Assembly: GCF_947496075.1 (NCBI RefSeq)
Contig: NZ_CANMBJ010000004.1
Span: forward strand, 62,001 to 126,000
DNA length: 64,000 bases
Origin: an uncultured Tateyamaria sp.
Lineage (GTDB): Bacteria; Pseudomonadota; Alphaproteobacteria; Rhodobacterales; Rhodobacteraceae
Direction of reading: 5' to 3'
The notes beneath the pieces were generated by a model. It did not search any database and had not been told where the DNA came from. It saw only the letters and a list, made by a program, of their open reading frames with translations. Shown here in pieces: positions 43,775-52,741 of the stretch; within the stretch, counting starts at the first letter, position 1, and each line of letters starts with the position of its first letter. A program made the position numbers and the translations under genes.

Positions 43775-43951
43775 CTAATGCACGCGTTCGGGTTCCGCGG
43801 CTTTGTATCGGCGGCACATTTCGTCTTGCTCGTCCCGCGTCAGCATCATGTAAAGCGCAAGGCACATTCCGGTGCATCCGTCGCATTCCAGCGCGCAAAA
43901 TGGGCGCCGGACCGGTGCATCGTCTGTCAGGGCTGTTCTGTCGATCTGCAT
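43775..43951 (-). CDS. Cys-rich mini-protein of the box cluster
   Basis: A 58-residue protein starting MQIDRTALTDDAPVRRPFCA. I chose ATG 43951 because GGAGG lies five bases upstream; an in-frame ATG at 43963 overlaps the boxB stop. The spaced cysteines are C-x3-C-x2-C-x3-C (CALECDGCTGMC), with a fifth Cys later (DEMCRR). This can hold an Fe-S cluster or metal. It lies between boxB and flavodoxin, so an electron-transfer role is plausible. No family is recognised. Confidence 0.65.
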   Translation of the reverse strand: MQIDRTALTDDAPVRRPFCALECDGCTGMCLALYMMLTRDEQDEMCRRYKAAEPERVH

Positions 43952-43962
43952 AACATCCTCCA

Positions 43963-45411
43963 TCAGGCCATATGCAGCTTAACATATTCGAAATCCCCTG
44001 GCTTGTTGTCGATTCCCACACGGGGTGGCGAAATCCAGCTCGCGTACTTTCCGGGCTCATAGCACGGCTTCATCAAGGACTGGATAAAGGCGCCATCCTC
44101 CTTGGTCGGCAGCCACTCGGACGCACGTGCATCCCATTCTTCCTGGCTGACAAAGGTGCCGTCCGGCGTGATCGGCTGGTTCGCAAAGATACCGATTTTC
44201 CGGTGGAAACCCTCATGGGGCAGTTTAAGTTCAAACTCGATGCCCGTGCGCGAAATCTGCTTGTTCCAACGGCGCAAACCACCAGAGGCATCGCGCACAT
44301 AATCGTCCCGCAGTCGCATGTTGATGGCCGTCAGGGCCGGCACATCCTCAGTGACGATCTTGCCATCGACGATGCTCGCCACCTTGTAAGTGTCATTCGT
44401 CAGCTTGTGATCATCCTCGATCCGCTGCTCCATATAGCGGCCCTTGATACCGGCATTAAAGGCGTTGGCGGCATTGGTGCTGACCTCTTGCCCGAACAGG
44501 TCAAGGCTCAGCGTGTAGTGCAGGTTCAGCTTCTTCTGGATCGTGGGCAGGTCAATCACACCCAGATCGCGGATCTTGTCGATGTCATAGGGATCATCGA
44601 TGCCGTTGGCTTTCATCGCTTCAAGCGTCGCCTGAACAGTCCGGGTCACGCCCGTCTCGCCCACGAACATGTGGTGCGCTTCCTCGGTCAACATGAAGCG
44701 GCAGGTACGTGACAGCGGGTCAAACCCCGACTGCGCAAGGCTTTCCAACTGCATCTTGCCATCGCGGTCGGTGAAATATGTGAACATGAAGAAGGACAGC
44801 CAGTCCGGTGTCTCTTCGTTGAAGGCGCCCAGCATCCGCGGTGCATCCTCGTTGCCCGATGACCGGACCAGCATGTCATCCGCTTCCTCACGCCCATCCT
44901 TGCCAAAATATTTTTGGAGCAAATAGACCATTGCCCAAAGGTGTCGGCCTTCCTCGACATTCACCTGAAACAGGTTCCGCATGTCATACAGGCTGGGTGC
45001 CGTCAGGCCCAGGAAACGCTGCTGTTCAACCGACCCCGGCTCGGTATCGCCCTGAATGACGATCAGGCGCTTGAGCATATTGCGATACTCGCCCGGCACC
45101 TCCTGCCAGGCAGGTTCGCCATAGTGTTCCCCCATGGGAATGCGACGGTCCTCAACCGCCGGGGCCAGCAGAACACCCCAGCGATATTCGGGCATCTTCA
45201 CATAGTCGAACTTGGCCCACCCCTTGGGGTCCACGCTGACGGCTGTACGCAGATAGACCATGCTTTCCTGAAAATTCTGCGGGATCAGGTCATTCCACCA
45301 GTTGATGTAACCGGGATGCCATTTCTCAAGGGCTTTCAATACCTTACGATCCTGGCTCAGCCCCACATTGTTGGGGATTTGGGTGTCATAGCTGACATTC
45401 ATCACAGTCAT
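43963..45411 (-). CDS. boxB: benzoyl-CoA 2,3-epoxidase subunit BoxB
   Basis: A 482-residue di-iron oxygenase starting at ATG 45411 (GGAGGAG upstream). It begins MTVMNVSYDTQIPNNVGLSQ and has the iron-ligand-bearing helices QVNVEEGRHLWAMVYLLQKY (about 148-167) and RFMLTEEAHHMFVGETGVTR, both typical of BoxB. It epoxidises benzoyl-CoA with O2 and reducing power from BoxA; boxA is not in this cluster. It follows boxC after 51 bp. Confidence 0.95.
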   Translation of the reverse strand: MTVMNVSYDTQIPNNVGLSQDRKVLKALEKWHPGYINWWNDLIPQNFQESMVYLRTAVSVDPKGWAKFDYVKMPEYRWGVLLAPAVEDRRIPMGEHYGEPAWQEVPGEYRNMLKRLIVIQGDTEPGSVEQQRFLGLTAPSLYDMRNLFQVNVEEGRHLWAMVYLLQKYFGKDGREEADDMLVRSSGNEDAPRMLGAFNEETPDWLSFFMFTYFTDRDGKMQLESLAQSGFDPLSRTCRFMLTEEAHHMFVGETGVTRTVQATLEAMKANGIDDPYDIDKIRDLGVIDLPTIQKKLNLHYTLSLDLFGQEVSTNAANAFNAGIKGRYMEQRIEDDHKLTNDTYKVASIVDGKIVTEDVPALTAINMRLRDDYVRDASGGLRRWNKQISRTGIEFELKLPHEGFHRKIGIFANQPITPDGTFVSQEEWDARASEWLPTKEDGAFIQSLMKPCYEPGKYASWISPPRVGIDNKPGDFEYVKLHMA

Positions 45412-45462
45412 GTCTTCATCTCCTCCATCCGTGGTGGGCAATCTGCCCACCAACCGCGCGGG

Positions 45463-47121
45463 TTACACCCGCTCCATGTTGAAATCACCGCGCACACCGG
45501 TCCCATACCGCTGCAACGCACCATCTTCGCCAACCGCATTGGGCCGGTTGAAAATCCAGTTCTGCCAGGCGGTTAGACGGCCAAAGATGCGCGTCTCCAT
45601 CGTCTCGGGCCCCGCAAAGCGCAGGTTCGCCTCCATCCCCGTCATGGCATCGGGCGAGAAGCTCGCACGTTCCTCAAGGAAGATGCGGATTTCATCCTCC
45701 CAGTCGATGTCATCGAGGATTTCGGTCACAAGTCCCGCGTCATCCGCCTCTTCTGCTTCCAACGGCTCGCCAATGCGGTCGTGCAGTCCCTCCGCATCGT
45801 CCGAGCCATAAAACCGTGTCTGCAACCGGGTCAGATCATTGCCCATCGGGTAGGCTCCGAAATTCCCTTCGCTCAAGGTGATGGTCGCAAGGGGCCGATT
45901 GTCCCCTTCGAATTCGTCTTCCATCATGTAGGACCGATCGACTGCCCACACCAGCTCGGCCAGCACACCGGCAAAGCAGCTCCCATGCTCGACCAGCGCC
46001 ACCAAAGACCGCGAGGTTACGTCGACCCGCTTCAACACCCGCTTCCAGTAGTGCCGGATTTCATTGCACAGCCAGTGATCCGGGTTGTCGAGGATCAGCG
46101 CCTCATGCGCCAGAACAACCTCCGGATCACCTTGCGAGCGGATCACCCACAGGCCAGCCTCCATCTCGTTCAAGCGCAGATGCAGAATGGCGTCCTCCAA
46201 CTCCCGCGCCAAGCGCAGGATGTAGGACTGATCACCTTCCGCCACCAACGCATCAACATCCGCAGGGGCATCGCCCTCCGGCCCTTTGATCAAAACCTCC
46301 GCCCGCCGCGCTGCGCGATCCACGGTCACCTCAACCAGCCCATAGATCACCGAGCCATCGTCAGACACCGTCCGCTCCAATGGCCCAAGCGTAATCCCCT
46401 GCGCCACATCCGGCTTGTCCGAGGCGGAGGCGAACTCAGCCGCCCGCGCCGCCACGACCTCGTCAAAGCGGGCATTGGGCACAGCCTCATCCACCAGCTT
46501 CCATTGCACGGCCCGCTTGCCCTTCACACCTTCCTCGGTCGAACAGAACACATCCGCCCGATCCCGCCGCACCATGCGCTTATCCGTCACGCGGGTCAGC
46601 CCGCCAGTACCGGGCAAAACCGCCAACAGCGGCACCTCGGGCAGCGCAACCGAAGAGGTCGAATCATCTGTCAGCATGATGTGATTGCACGCCAGCGCCA
46701 GCTCATACCCCCCACCGGCACAAGCCCCTTTGACCGCTGCCACATATTTCTGCCCACTCTCGGCCTCAGCCGCTTCATAGGCATTGCGCGTCTCGTTCGT
46801 GAACTTGCAGAAATTGACCTTGTGAGAATGCGCCGCACCGCCCAGCATCCGGATGTTGGCACCTGCGCAAAACACCCGGTCCTTGGCGGATTTCATCACA
46901 ACCACCTTCACCTCCGGATGCTCGAACCGCATCCGCTGCACCACATCATTCAACTCGATGTCGACGCCCAGATCGTAGGAATTCAGCTTCAACTGATACC
47001 CATCGAACAATCCGCCATCTTCATCCACATCCATCCACAGGGTCGCCACCGGGCCCTCATACTCCACACGCCAATGGCGATAGCGGGACGGATCAGTGCG
47101 AAAGTCGATGGTCTGGGTCAT
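45463..47121 (-). CDS. boxC: benzoyl-CoA-dihydrodiol lyase BoxC
   Basis: A 552-residue crotonase-like lyase/hydrolase. It starts MTQTIDFRTDPSRYRHWRVE and holds the crotonase oxyanion region MKSAKDRVFCAGANIRML (about 75-92) and GACAGGGYELALACNHIML. BoxC opens 2,3-epoxybenzoyl-CoA hydrolytically to 3,4-dehydroadipyl-CoA semialdehyde and formate. It heads the boxC-boxB run; a TGCA dyad lies just upstream. Confidence 0.95.
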   Translation of the reverse strand: MTQTIDFRTDPSRYRHWRVEYEGPVATLWMDVDEDGGLFDGYQLKLNSYDLGVDIELNDVVQRMRFEHPEVKVVVMKSAKDRVFCAGANIRMLGGAAHSHKVNFCKFTNETRNAYEAAEAESGQKYVAAVKGACAGGGYELALACNHIMLTDDSTSSVALPEVPLLAVLPGTGGLTRVTDKRMVRRDRADVFCSTEEGVKGKRAVQWKLVDEAVPNARFDEVVAARAAEFASASDKPDVAQGITLGPLERTVSDDGSVIYGLVEVTVDRAARRAEVLIKGPEGDAPADVDALVAEGDQSYILRLARELEDAILHLRLNEMEAGLWVIRSQGDPEVVLAHEALILDNPDHWLCNEIRHYWKRVLKRVDVTSRSLVALVEHGSCFAGVLAELVWAVDRSYMMEDEFEGDNRPLATITLSEGNFGAYPMGNDLTRLQTRFYGSDDAEGLHDRIGEPLEAEEADDAGLVTEILDDIDWEDEIRIFLEERASFSPDAMTGMEANLRFAGPETMETRIFGRLTAWQNWIFNRPNAVGEDGALQRYGTGVRGDFNMERV

Positions 47122-47180
47122 GAATCACATGCGCCTTGCAAGATCGAAAGTGGCATTATGCTACATCAAAGAACTGCGAA

Positions 47181-47220
47181 AATGCATAATATACCACTTC
47201 ATGGGGTATTTTAGTGCATT
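47181..47220. promoter_or_regulatory. TGCA-containing inverted repeat, candidate BoxR operator
   Basis: AATGCATAATATACC (47181-47195) is nearly the reverse complement of GGTATTTTAGTGCATT (47205-47220), a long imperfect dyad with TGCA in both arms. A further TGCA lies at 47137-47140. BzdR/BoxR regulators are reported to bind TGCA-containing palindromes. The region is the 99-bp gap before boxC, which points to BoxR control. Confidence 0.6.
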
Positions 47221-48030
47221 TTAATGCGCCTCCGAGAGGGCATCTTCCAGCGCGATCAACGTCTCGCAGAACCCTACCACCGCGGGCGTCACGATCTCGG
47301 GCGCATCCTGATGCGGCGCGTGCCCTGCACCATCCACGATCAGTGCTTCAACGGGGGAATAGGCCCGTTCCTCGACCTCGCGCACCTGCGCAAGGGTTCC
47401 ATAGGCATCCTCTGCCCCCTGCACGACCAGCGCCGGAATGCGCCAGTGATCGATGGCATCACCCACATTCCAATCGGCGAACCCCGGATCGGTCCAGGCA
47501 TCGTGCCAGCCGTAAAAGGCCACATCCGGATTATCGTGATGCCGCGCCAACCGGTCTTTCAGGTCACCGGTTTCATAGGCCACCTTCGCAGCGCGAATGG
47601 CCTCCAACCCCTCAGGCTCCGTAAAGAAGTGCGGCGCGATCAGGATCAGTCCCCGCACACGCATATCCGACACCGTCCCGGCATAGATGCCCGCAATTGT
47701 CGCGCCGTCCGAATGGCCCAGCAACACGGCATGTTCAACTTCGGCCGCATCCATGAGCGGGCCCAGAACATCCACTGCCTCGCGGCTCATATAGTCCAGC
47801 GGTCGCGGCAAGGAGATGGTGGAAGACCGACCATATCCCGCGCGGGAATAGGCCAGCACTCCCATTCCTGTCGCCGCGGCCAGCTCGGCAGGCCAGTCCC
47901 GCCACAGCCCGACAGCTCCAAGCCCTTCGTGCAGCATCACCAGCGTTGGCGCGTCACCGGGCGCAGGTCCCCAACACGCATAATCCAGCACCTGTCCCGC
48001 AACCGAAACCGTACCTGCCGACCACTCCAT
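47221..48030 (-). CDS. alpha/beta hydrolase
   Basis: A 269-residue alpha/beta-fold hydrolase starting at ATG 48030 in a TGATG overlap with the bclA stop. The nucleophile elbow is LLGHSDGATIAGIYAG (Ser near residue 97), the oxyanion LVMLHEGLGAVG is near residue 26, and the catalytic Asp and His follow (QGAEDAYG, GAGHAPHQDAPE). The usual HG oxyanion motif appears as LHEG. It lies directly after benzoate-CoA ligase and may hydrolyse an aromatic ester or thioester. Exact substrate unknown. Confidence 0.85.
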   Translation of the reverse strand: MEWSAGTVSVAGQVLDYACWGPAPGDAPTLVMLHEGLGAVGLWRDWPAELAAATGMGVLAYSRAGYGRSSTISLPRPLDYMSREAVDVLGPLMDAAEVEHAVLLGHSDGATIAGIYAGTVSDMRVRGLILIAPHFFTEPEGLEAIRAAKVAYETGDLKDRLARHHDNPDVAFYGWHDAWTDPGFADWNVGDAIDHWRIPALVVQGAEDAYGTLAQVREVEERAYSPVEALIVDGAGHAPHQDAPEIVTPAVVGFCETLIALEDALSEAH

Positions 48031-49556
48031 CACACATCCTCGCGCAGCTTGAAGCGTTGGATCTTGCCCGTCGCCGTCTTGGGCAGGCTGTCCACACATT
48101 CGACCCAGCGCGGGTATTTCCACTTGCCCACGCGGTCCTTCACATGATCCTTCAGCACCTCTTCAAAGCCCTCGGGGCGCTGTCCATGCGGCACGACAAA
48201 GGCCTTGGGTTTGTCCAACCCGTCGGCATCCTTCATCGCCACAACTGCGCACTCCAACACGGATGCATGAGACGTAATGGCCTGCTCCACCTCGAAGGGG
48301 CTGACCCAGATGCCGGACACCTTGAACATGTCATCCGTCCGACCGCAGTAAACATATCGGCCATCTTCGCGGCGCTCATATTTGTCGCCAGTCCGCGTCC
48401 ATACGCCCTCGAATGTCTCTCTCGTCTTGTCGCGTTGGTTCCAGTAGCCTCCCGCGGCAGAGGCCCCGTTGACCAGCAACTCGCCCACTTCGCCCGCGCC
48501 AACATCCGCGCCATGCTCATCCACCAGCCGGACCTCATAGCCCGGCACAGGCACACCCGACGTGCCGTAGACAACATCGCCCGGTGCATTGGATAGAAAG
48601 ATATGCAGCATCTCGGTTGATCCAACCCCATCCAGGATTGGCACACCGGTCAGCTTATCCCAGCGGGTCCCGACATCCTCCGGCAATGCCTCGCCAGCCG
48701 AGATGCACCTGCGCAAGGGTGCATCGGGTGTCCCTTCCGTCTCCATATGGGCAACCATCGCGGCATATAGCGTTGGCACACCGCAGAAGACGGTCGGCTG
48801 TTCGTTAGCAATCACCTGCACCATGACATCCGGCGTGGGCCGCCCGCCAAAGATCACAACCGTTGCCCCAACCGACATGGGAAAGGTCATCGCATTGCCC
48901 AGGCCATAGGCGAAAAAGAACTTGGCCGCTGAAAACACCACGTCATCTTCACGCACCTGCAAGACCTGTGCGCCATAGGTGTCGGCCGTGGCCCGCAGGG
49001 CCGAATGGATGTGATGCACGCCCTTGGGTTGCCCGGTCGAGCCCGAGGAGTAAAGCCAGAAGGCCGTCTCGTCGTCCTTGGCCTCGAACGGTGCAATCGC
49101 GCCGTCAGCCCCGGCCATGAAGCTGTCGTAGGCCTCAGCTCCGTCCCGGGCATCGCCGATCACCACGACCCGGCGCAGGTACGGATTGTCCGCCAGAACG
49201 GGCGCCACGACCTCCCACATCGCCTCCGACACAATCAACATCGCGGCGCGACTGTCGCGGAGGATGGCGTCATAGACCGGAGTCGCGAGCAACGTGTTCA
49301 ACGGCACCGGAATGACCCCGACCTTGAGCGCGCCCCAGAACAGGATCGGAAACTCGATCTGATCCAGCACCAGCATCGCAACCCGTTCCTCGGGCCTGAT
49401 ATCTGCCGCTAGAAACGCCGCTCCGGCGCGCCCCGATGCGTCAGCCAGCGTGCCATAGGTCAGGCTGCGTCCCGTGCCGACCTCACGAAAGGCAACCTTG
49501 TTGCCCCGCCCCTCGGTGACGTGTCGATCCACGAAATACGATGCCGCGTTTGCCAT
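48030..49556 (-). CDS. bclA: benzoate-CoA ligase
   Basis: A 508-residue ANL-superfamily ligase. Motifs are LYSSGSTGQPKGVHHIHSAL (A3-type, about 164-183), the aromatic-specific PTLYAAMVAHMETEG region, VYGTSGVPVPGYEVRLV, YVYCGRTDDMFKVSGIWVSP and the C-terminal KTATGKIQRFKLRE with the catalytic Lys. It activates benzoate to benzoyl-CoA with ATP, the entry step of the box route. It precedes the alpha/beta hydrolase in a TGATG overlap. A TGCA half-site lies upstream (49594-49597). Confidence 0.92.
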   Translation of the reverse strand: MANAASYFVDRHVTEGRGNKVAFREVGTGRSLTYGTLADASGRAGAAFLAADIRPEERVAMLVLDQIEFPILFWGALKVGVIPVPLNTLLATPVYDAILRDSRAAMLIVSEAMWEVVAPVLADNPYLRRVVVIGDARDGAEAYDSFMAGADGAIAPFEAKDDETAFWLYSSGSTGQPKGVHHIHSALRATADTYGAQVLQVREDDVVFSAAKFFFAYGLGNAMTFPMSVGATVVIFGGRPTPDVMVQVIANEQPTVFCGVPTLYAAMVAHMETEGTPDAPLRRCISAGEALPEDVGTRWDKLTGVPILDGVGSTEMLHIFLSNAPGDVVYGTSGVPVPGYEVRLVDEHGADVGAGEVGELLVNGASAAGGYWNQRDKTRETFEGVWTRTGDKYERREDGRYVYCGRTDDMFKVSGIWVSPFEVEQAITSHASVLECAVVAMKDADGLDKPKAFVVPHGQRPEGFEEVLKDHVKDRVGKWKYPRWVECVDSLPKTATGKIQRFKLREDV

Positions 49557-49641
49557 GCGTCCCCTCCCAAAGACTCATGAAGATGCTTTATCCTGCATCC
49601 CGCGCCCAATTGCCGCAACTACACGACAGACTATGCGCAAT

Positions 49642-50514
49642 TTACTGCAACCCCAGCAAGCGTGCCGCATTATCCTTCAAGATACCGGGCCGCACCTCAT
49701 CCTTGATGTCGATACTATCAAAATCGTTCAACCACCGCTCGGGTGCGATCATGGGCCAGTCCGATCCAAACAGCACCTTCTTACGCAAGATCGAATTACA
49801 ATACCGCACAAGGATCGGCGGAAAATACTTTGGCGACCACCCACTGAGGTCGATATAGACATTCGGCTTGTGCTGCGCGACGGCCAGCGCCTCTTCCTGC
49901 CAAGGGAATGACGGATGGACCAGGATGATCTTAAGGTCCGGGAAATCCACAGCCACATCATCCATATACATCGGGTTCGAATATTTCAGGCGCATCCCGT
50001 TGCCACCGCGCATGCCCGATCCAACCCCAGTCTGACCGGTATGAAACAGCGCAATACCGCCCTCATCCTCGATCACCCGATAAAGGTCATAGGCCATGCG
50101 ATCATTGGCAAAAAAACCCTGCATGGTCGGGTGAAACTTAAACCCCTTGATGCCAAAGTCGCGTATCAGCCGCTTGGCTTCGCGCACTCCCATCTTGCCC
50201 TTCCACGGGTCGATACTGGCAAAGGGGATCAGGATATCGCTGTTCTCCGCTGCAATCTCGGCGACCTCTTCATTGGCGTAACGGCGATAGCCCGTCTCCC
50301 GCTCCGCATCGACGGGAAAGATCACGGCGGCAATGTTCTGCGCCCGGTAATGTGCTGCCGTTTCCGGCACGGTCGGCGGATGTTTCCAGGGCGCACGGAA
50401 ATACTCCGCCATGGTCGATTGCAAATCGTCATAACCGTCATCGGCATGACACCCGCACGGCTCTTCCGCATGGGTGTGGATGTCGATGGCGCGGATCTTT
50501 TCCAGATCAATCAT
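49642..50514 (-). CDS. amidohydrolase family 2 (TIM-barrel) protein
   Basis: A 290-residue metal-dependent hydrolase. It opens AIDIHTHAEEPCGCHADDGY (HxH metal motif, about 9-28), with KGFKFHPTMQGFFANDRMAY, IILVHPSFPWQEEAL and FGSDWPMIAPERW (catalytic Asp) along the barrel. The family covers ACMSD-like decarboxylases and hydrolases. Its start overlaps the Fcs-like ligase stop by four bases; amidohydrolases occur in some hydroxycinnamate clusters (for example rhodococcal cou genes) as ring-side C-C hydrolases, and that is a plausible role here. Confidence 0.82.
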   Translation of the reverse strand: MIDLEKIRAIDIHTHAEEPCGCHADDGYDDLQSTMAEYFRAPWKHPPTVPETAAHYRAQNIAAVIFPVDAERETGYRRYANEEVAEIAAENSDILIPFASIDPWKGKMGVREAKRLIRDFGIKGFKFHPTMQGFFANDRMAYDLYRVIEDEGGIALFHTGQTGVGSGMRGGNGMRLKYSNPMYMDDVAVDFPDLKIILVHPSFPWQEEALAVAQHKPNVYIDLSGWSPKYFPPILVRYCNSILRKKVLFGSDWPMIAPERWLNDFDSIDIKDEVRPGILKDNAARLLGLQ

Positions 50515-52283
50515 AGAACAATACTCGAAGGATCGTTGTCGTCATAAAGCCGGTCCACCAGGTGGGCCCGGCGCTCCAGCAGCTTGGCAAAGTTGATATT
50601 GCCCTTGGCCGTCACCTCGCCCGCACCAATATCCGGCGGGTCGACCAAAACCAGCGCGCGCGCCACGACCCGAGCGGAACCGGAGACAGTTTCAGCGCGC
50701 CCTGCCATACGCTGCAGTATTCTTTCGGATGCTGCGCAGCATAGCGCCGCATTATCGACCTGTCCGTCACGCGCCTCAGGCCCCGGCACGATCAGAATCC
50801 CAACTTCATCCCGCCCCGCGCCACACACAATCACATCCTGCGCCAACGGACCAAGCAGAGCCAGGATCTCCAACCGGATTTGCGCCGCCTGCACCCATAT
50901 CCCCGTGCTCAGCTTAAAGTCCTCGGACAACCGCCCGTCAAAGCGCAAGCCCTTGCCCATATCGTCCGGATCGACAAAACGCATCGCATCTCCGGTGATG
51001 AAAAACCCCTCATCATCAAAGGCTTCTTCGGTTTTCTCGCGGGCAACGTGGTAACCAGAGAACACATTGCCCCCTTTCACCCGCACGTCCATGCGCCCTG
51101 TCCCATCGTCGATCATCTTCACGGTCACGCCCGTCATCGGTACGCCGACGATGCCAGCGCCCTTGGCAGGCACATGCTGCAAAAGCGCGGCAGGCGCCGT
51201 TTCTGTCAGCCCCCAGCTTGACGTGATCAGCGGCATCCGTCCTGCTGTCTCCATGGCCATACGCTCTAGTATGTTCCACGTCTCCTGAGGCAGCGACGCA
51301 CCGGCATAAAAGATCATATCAAGGTGGCGGAAATAGGTCTCACGCAGTGCCGCATCCCGCTCCATCGCCGCAACCAATTGGGCAAACCCAATCGGCACAT
51401 TGAACGAGATCGTGCCAGACACCAGCCCCAGGTTCTCGACCGTGCGCGCAAACTTCGCAGGGATCGGCGCACCATCGTCAATATACAGCGTGCCGCCGTT
51501 CGACAGCACCAGATTGAAATTGTGCGAGCCGCCAAACACATGGTTCCACGGCAGCCAATCCACCAACACCGGCGGGCGGGTAGAAACAAAGGGCAAACCA
51601 TCCCGGATCTGCGCCTGATTGGTGGTCATCATCCCGTGAGTCGTCACCACGGCCTTGGGGTCGGATGTAGAGCCGGAGGTCAAAAGCAGCTTCGCCACGG
51701 TCTCGGGCCCAACACCGGCATGGGCCGCATCCACATCCACCGACCCGGTCAAACCGTCCAATGCAGTCGCACGTCCGGACACCACACGTGACACCAGCTT
51801 GGGGCAGTCAAACATATCCAGCGCAGGGCCAAACGCGTCATCATCGGCCGCATAGACCAACGCGGGCTTCACCAGGTCGCGCACATACTCCAACCGCGCT
51901 CGGGCTGCCGGGATCAGGCTGTATTGCGCGGCCACGGGAACAGTCACCAGCCCGACATATTGCGCGGCCAACGTCAGCAACGCATGGTCAACCGAATTGC
52001 CAGACAGGATCAGGATCGGCCCATCGACACCGCGCGCCAACAGGCCAGCGGCCAGATCGCGCACGCGGGCATGCGCATCTGCATACGTTACCCTATGCCA
52101 ACCGTCACCAGACCGCTCGGCCAGAAACACCGCATCCGGTGTCCGCGCCGCCCACCGATCCAGCCACACTCCCGTACAGCGATCGACGGCAGACATCTCG
52201 TATCCGGACCGCAACAGGATCGATCCGTCGGCACGATCCTCCCGCACCACCTTGTGCGGCCGCAGGCCCAGATGATCCGTCAT
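50511..52283 (-). CDS. feruloyl-CoA synthase-like acyl-CoA ligase
   Basis: A 590-residue ANL ligase distinct from the benzoate ligase. Motifs are LLLTSGSTSDPKAVVTTHGM (A3-type, about 190-209), LPWNHVFGGSHNFNLVL, ITSSWGLTETAPAALLQ and the A7-like GDAMRFVDPDDMGKGLRFDG. The sequence type matches the feruloyl/p-coumaroyl-CoA synthases of alphaproteobacteria. It would activate hydroxycinnamates with ATP. The C-terminal Lys lies in AKGNINFAKLLERRAHLV. It overlaps both MarR (4 bp) and amidohydrolase genes. Confidence 0.88.
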   Translation of the reverse strand: MTDHLGLRPHKVVREDRADGSILLRSGYEMSAVDRCTGVWLDRWAARTPDAVFLAERSGDGWHRVTYADAHARVRDLAAGLLARGVDGPILILSGNSVDHALLTLAAQYVGLVTVPVAAQYSLIPAARARLEYVRDLVKPALVYAADDDAFGPALDMFDCPKLVSRVVSGRATALDGLTGSVDVDAAHAGVGPETVAKLLLTSGSTSDPKAVVTTHGMMTTNQAQIRDGLPFVSTRPPVLVDWLPWNHVFGGSHNFNLVLSNGGTLYIDDGAPIPAKFARTVENLGLVSGTISFNVPIGFAQLVAAMERDAALRETYFRHLDMIFYAGASLPQETWNILERMAMETAGRMPLITSSWGLTETAPAALLQHVPAKGAGIVGVPMTGVTVKMIDDGTGRMDVRVKGGNVFSGYHVAREKTEEAFDDEGFFITGDAMRFVDPDDMGKGLRFDGRLSEDFKLSTGIWVQAAQIRLEILALLGPLAQDVIVCGAGRDEVGILIVPGPEARDGQVDNAALCCAASERILQRMAGRAETVSGSARVVARALVLVDPPDIGAGEVTAKGNINFAKLLERRAHLVDRLYDDNDPSSIVL

Positions 52284-52741
52284 CCCCGCCCCTCGATCCG
52301 CATCAGCGCTTTCTTCACCGCGGCAATCTCGACCTCGCGCAGCCCGTCCAGCATGCGCCGGTCATGTGCGCGCACCGCCGCCCGCGCCTTTTCATAAACC
52401 TGCCGCCCCGCCAACGTGCATTGCAGGGCATAGGCGCGGCGATCCGTCTCGCTCGGGGCGCGTGTCACCCACCCGGCCTCTTCCAGCTGGTCCACATAAA
52501 CCACCACATTCGCCCGCTCGACAGACAGCGCCTCGGCCAACTGACTGGGGCGCAGGCCCGGGTTCTCAACAATCATCGACAACGCGGAAAAGGTCAGCAT
52601 ACGCAGCCCGAAGGGCTCCAACGTCCGCGCCAGATCCGCCTGCAACACATTGAACGCGCGCTTCATGTTGTAGCCGACAAAGTCGCGCAGCGCCGCGTCC
52701 GACACCTCTGCCTCTTGCTGATCCTTGGGCCTTTCCATCAC
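52280..52741 (-). CDS. MarR-family regulator of the hydroxycinnamate block
   Basis: A 153-residue winged-helix protein: FGLRMLTFSALSMIVENPGL, RPSQLAEALSVERANVVVYV, DQLEEAGWVTRAPSETDRRA and the YALQCTLAGRQVYEKARAAV wing. It lies between the crotonase (4-bp overlap) and the ligase. Such MarR proteins (CouR type) repress hydroxycinnamate genes and release on binding the CoA thioester. A TAGTTAT/ATAACTA dyad upstream of the crotonase is the likely operator; the ligand is inference. Confidence 0.88.
   Translation of the reverse strand: MMERPKDQQEAEVSDAALRDFVGYNMKRAFNVLQADLARTLEPFGLRMLTFSALSMIVENPGLRPSQLAEALSVERANVVVYVDQLEEAGWVTRAPSETDRRAYALQCTLAGRQVYEKARAAVRAHDRRMLDGLREVEIAAVKKALMRIEGRG

Noticed and set aside
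45781..47214. 477-codon plus-strand frame over boxC
   Set aside because: BoxC is clear on the minus strand; the antisense frame is His/Arg/Gln-rich without motifs.
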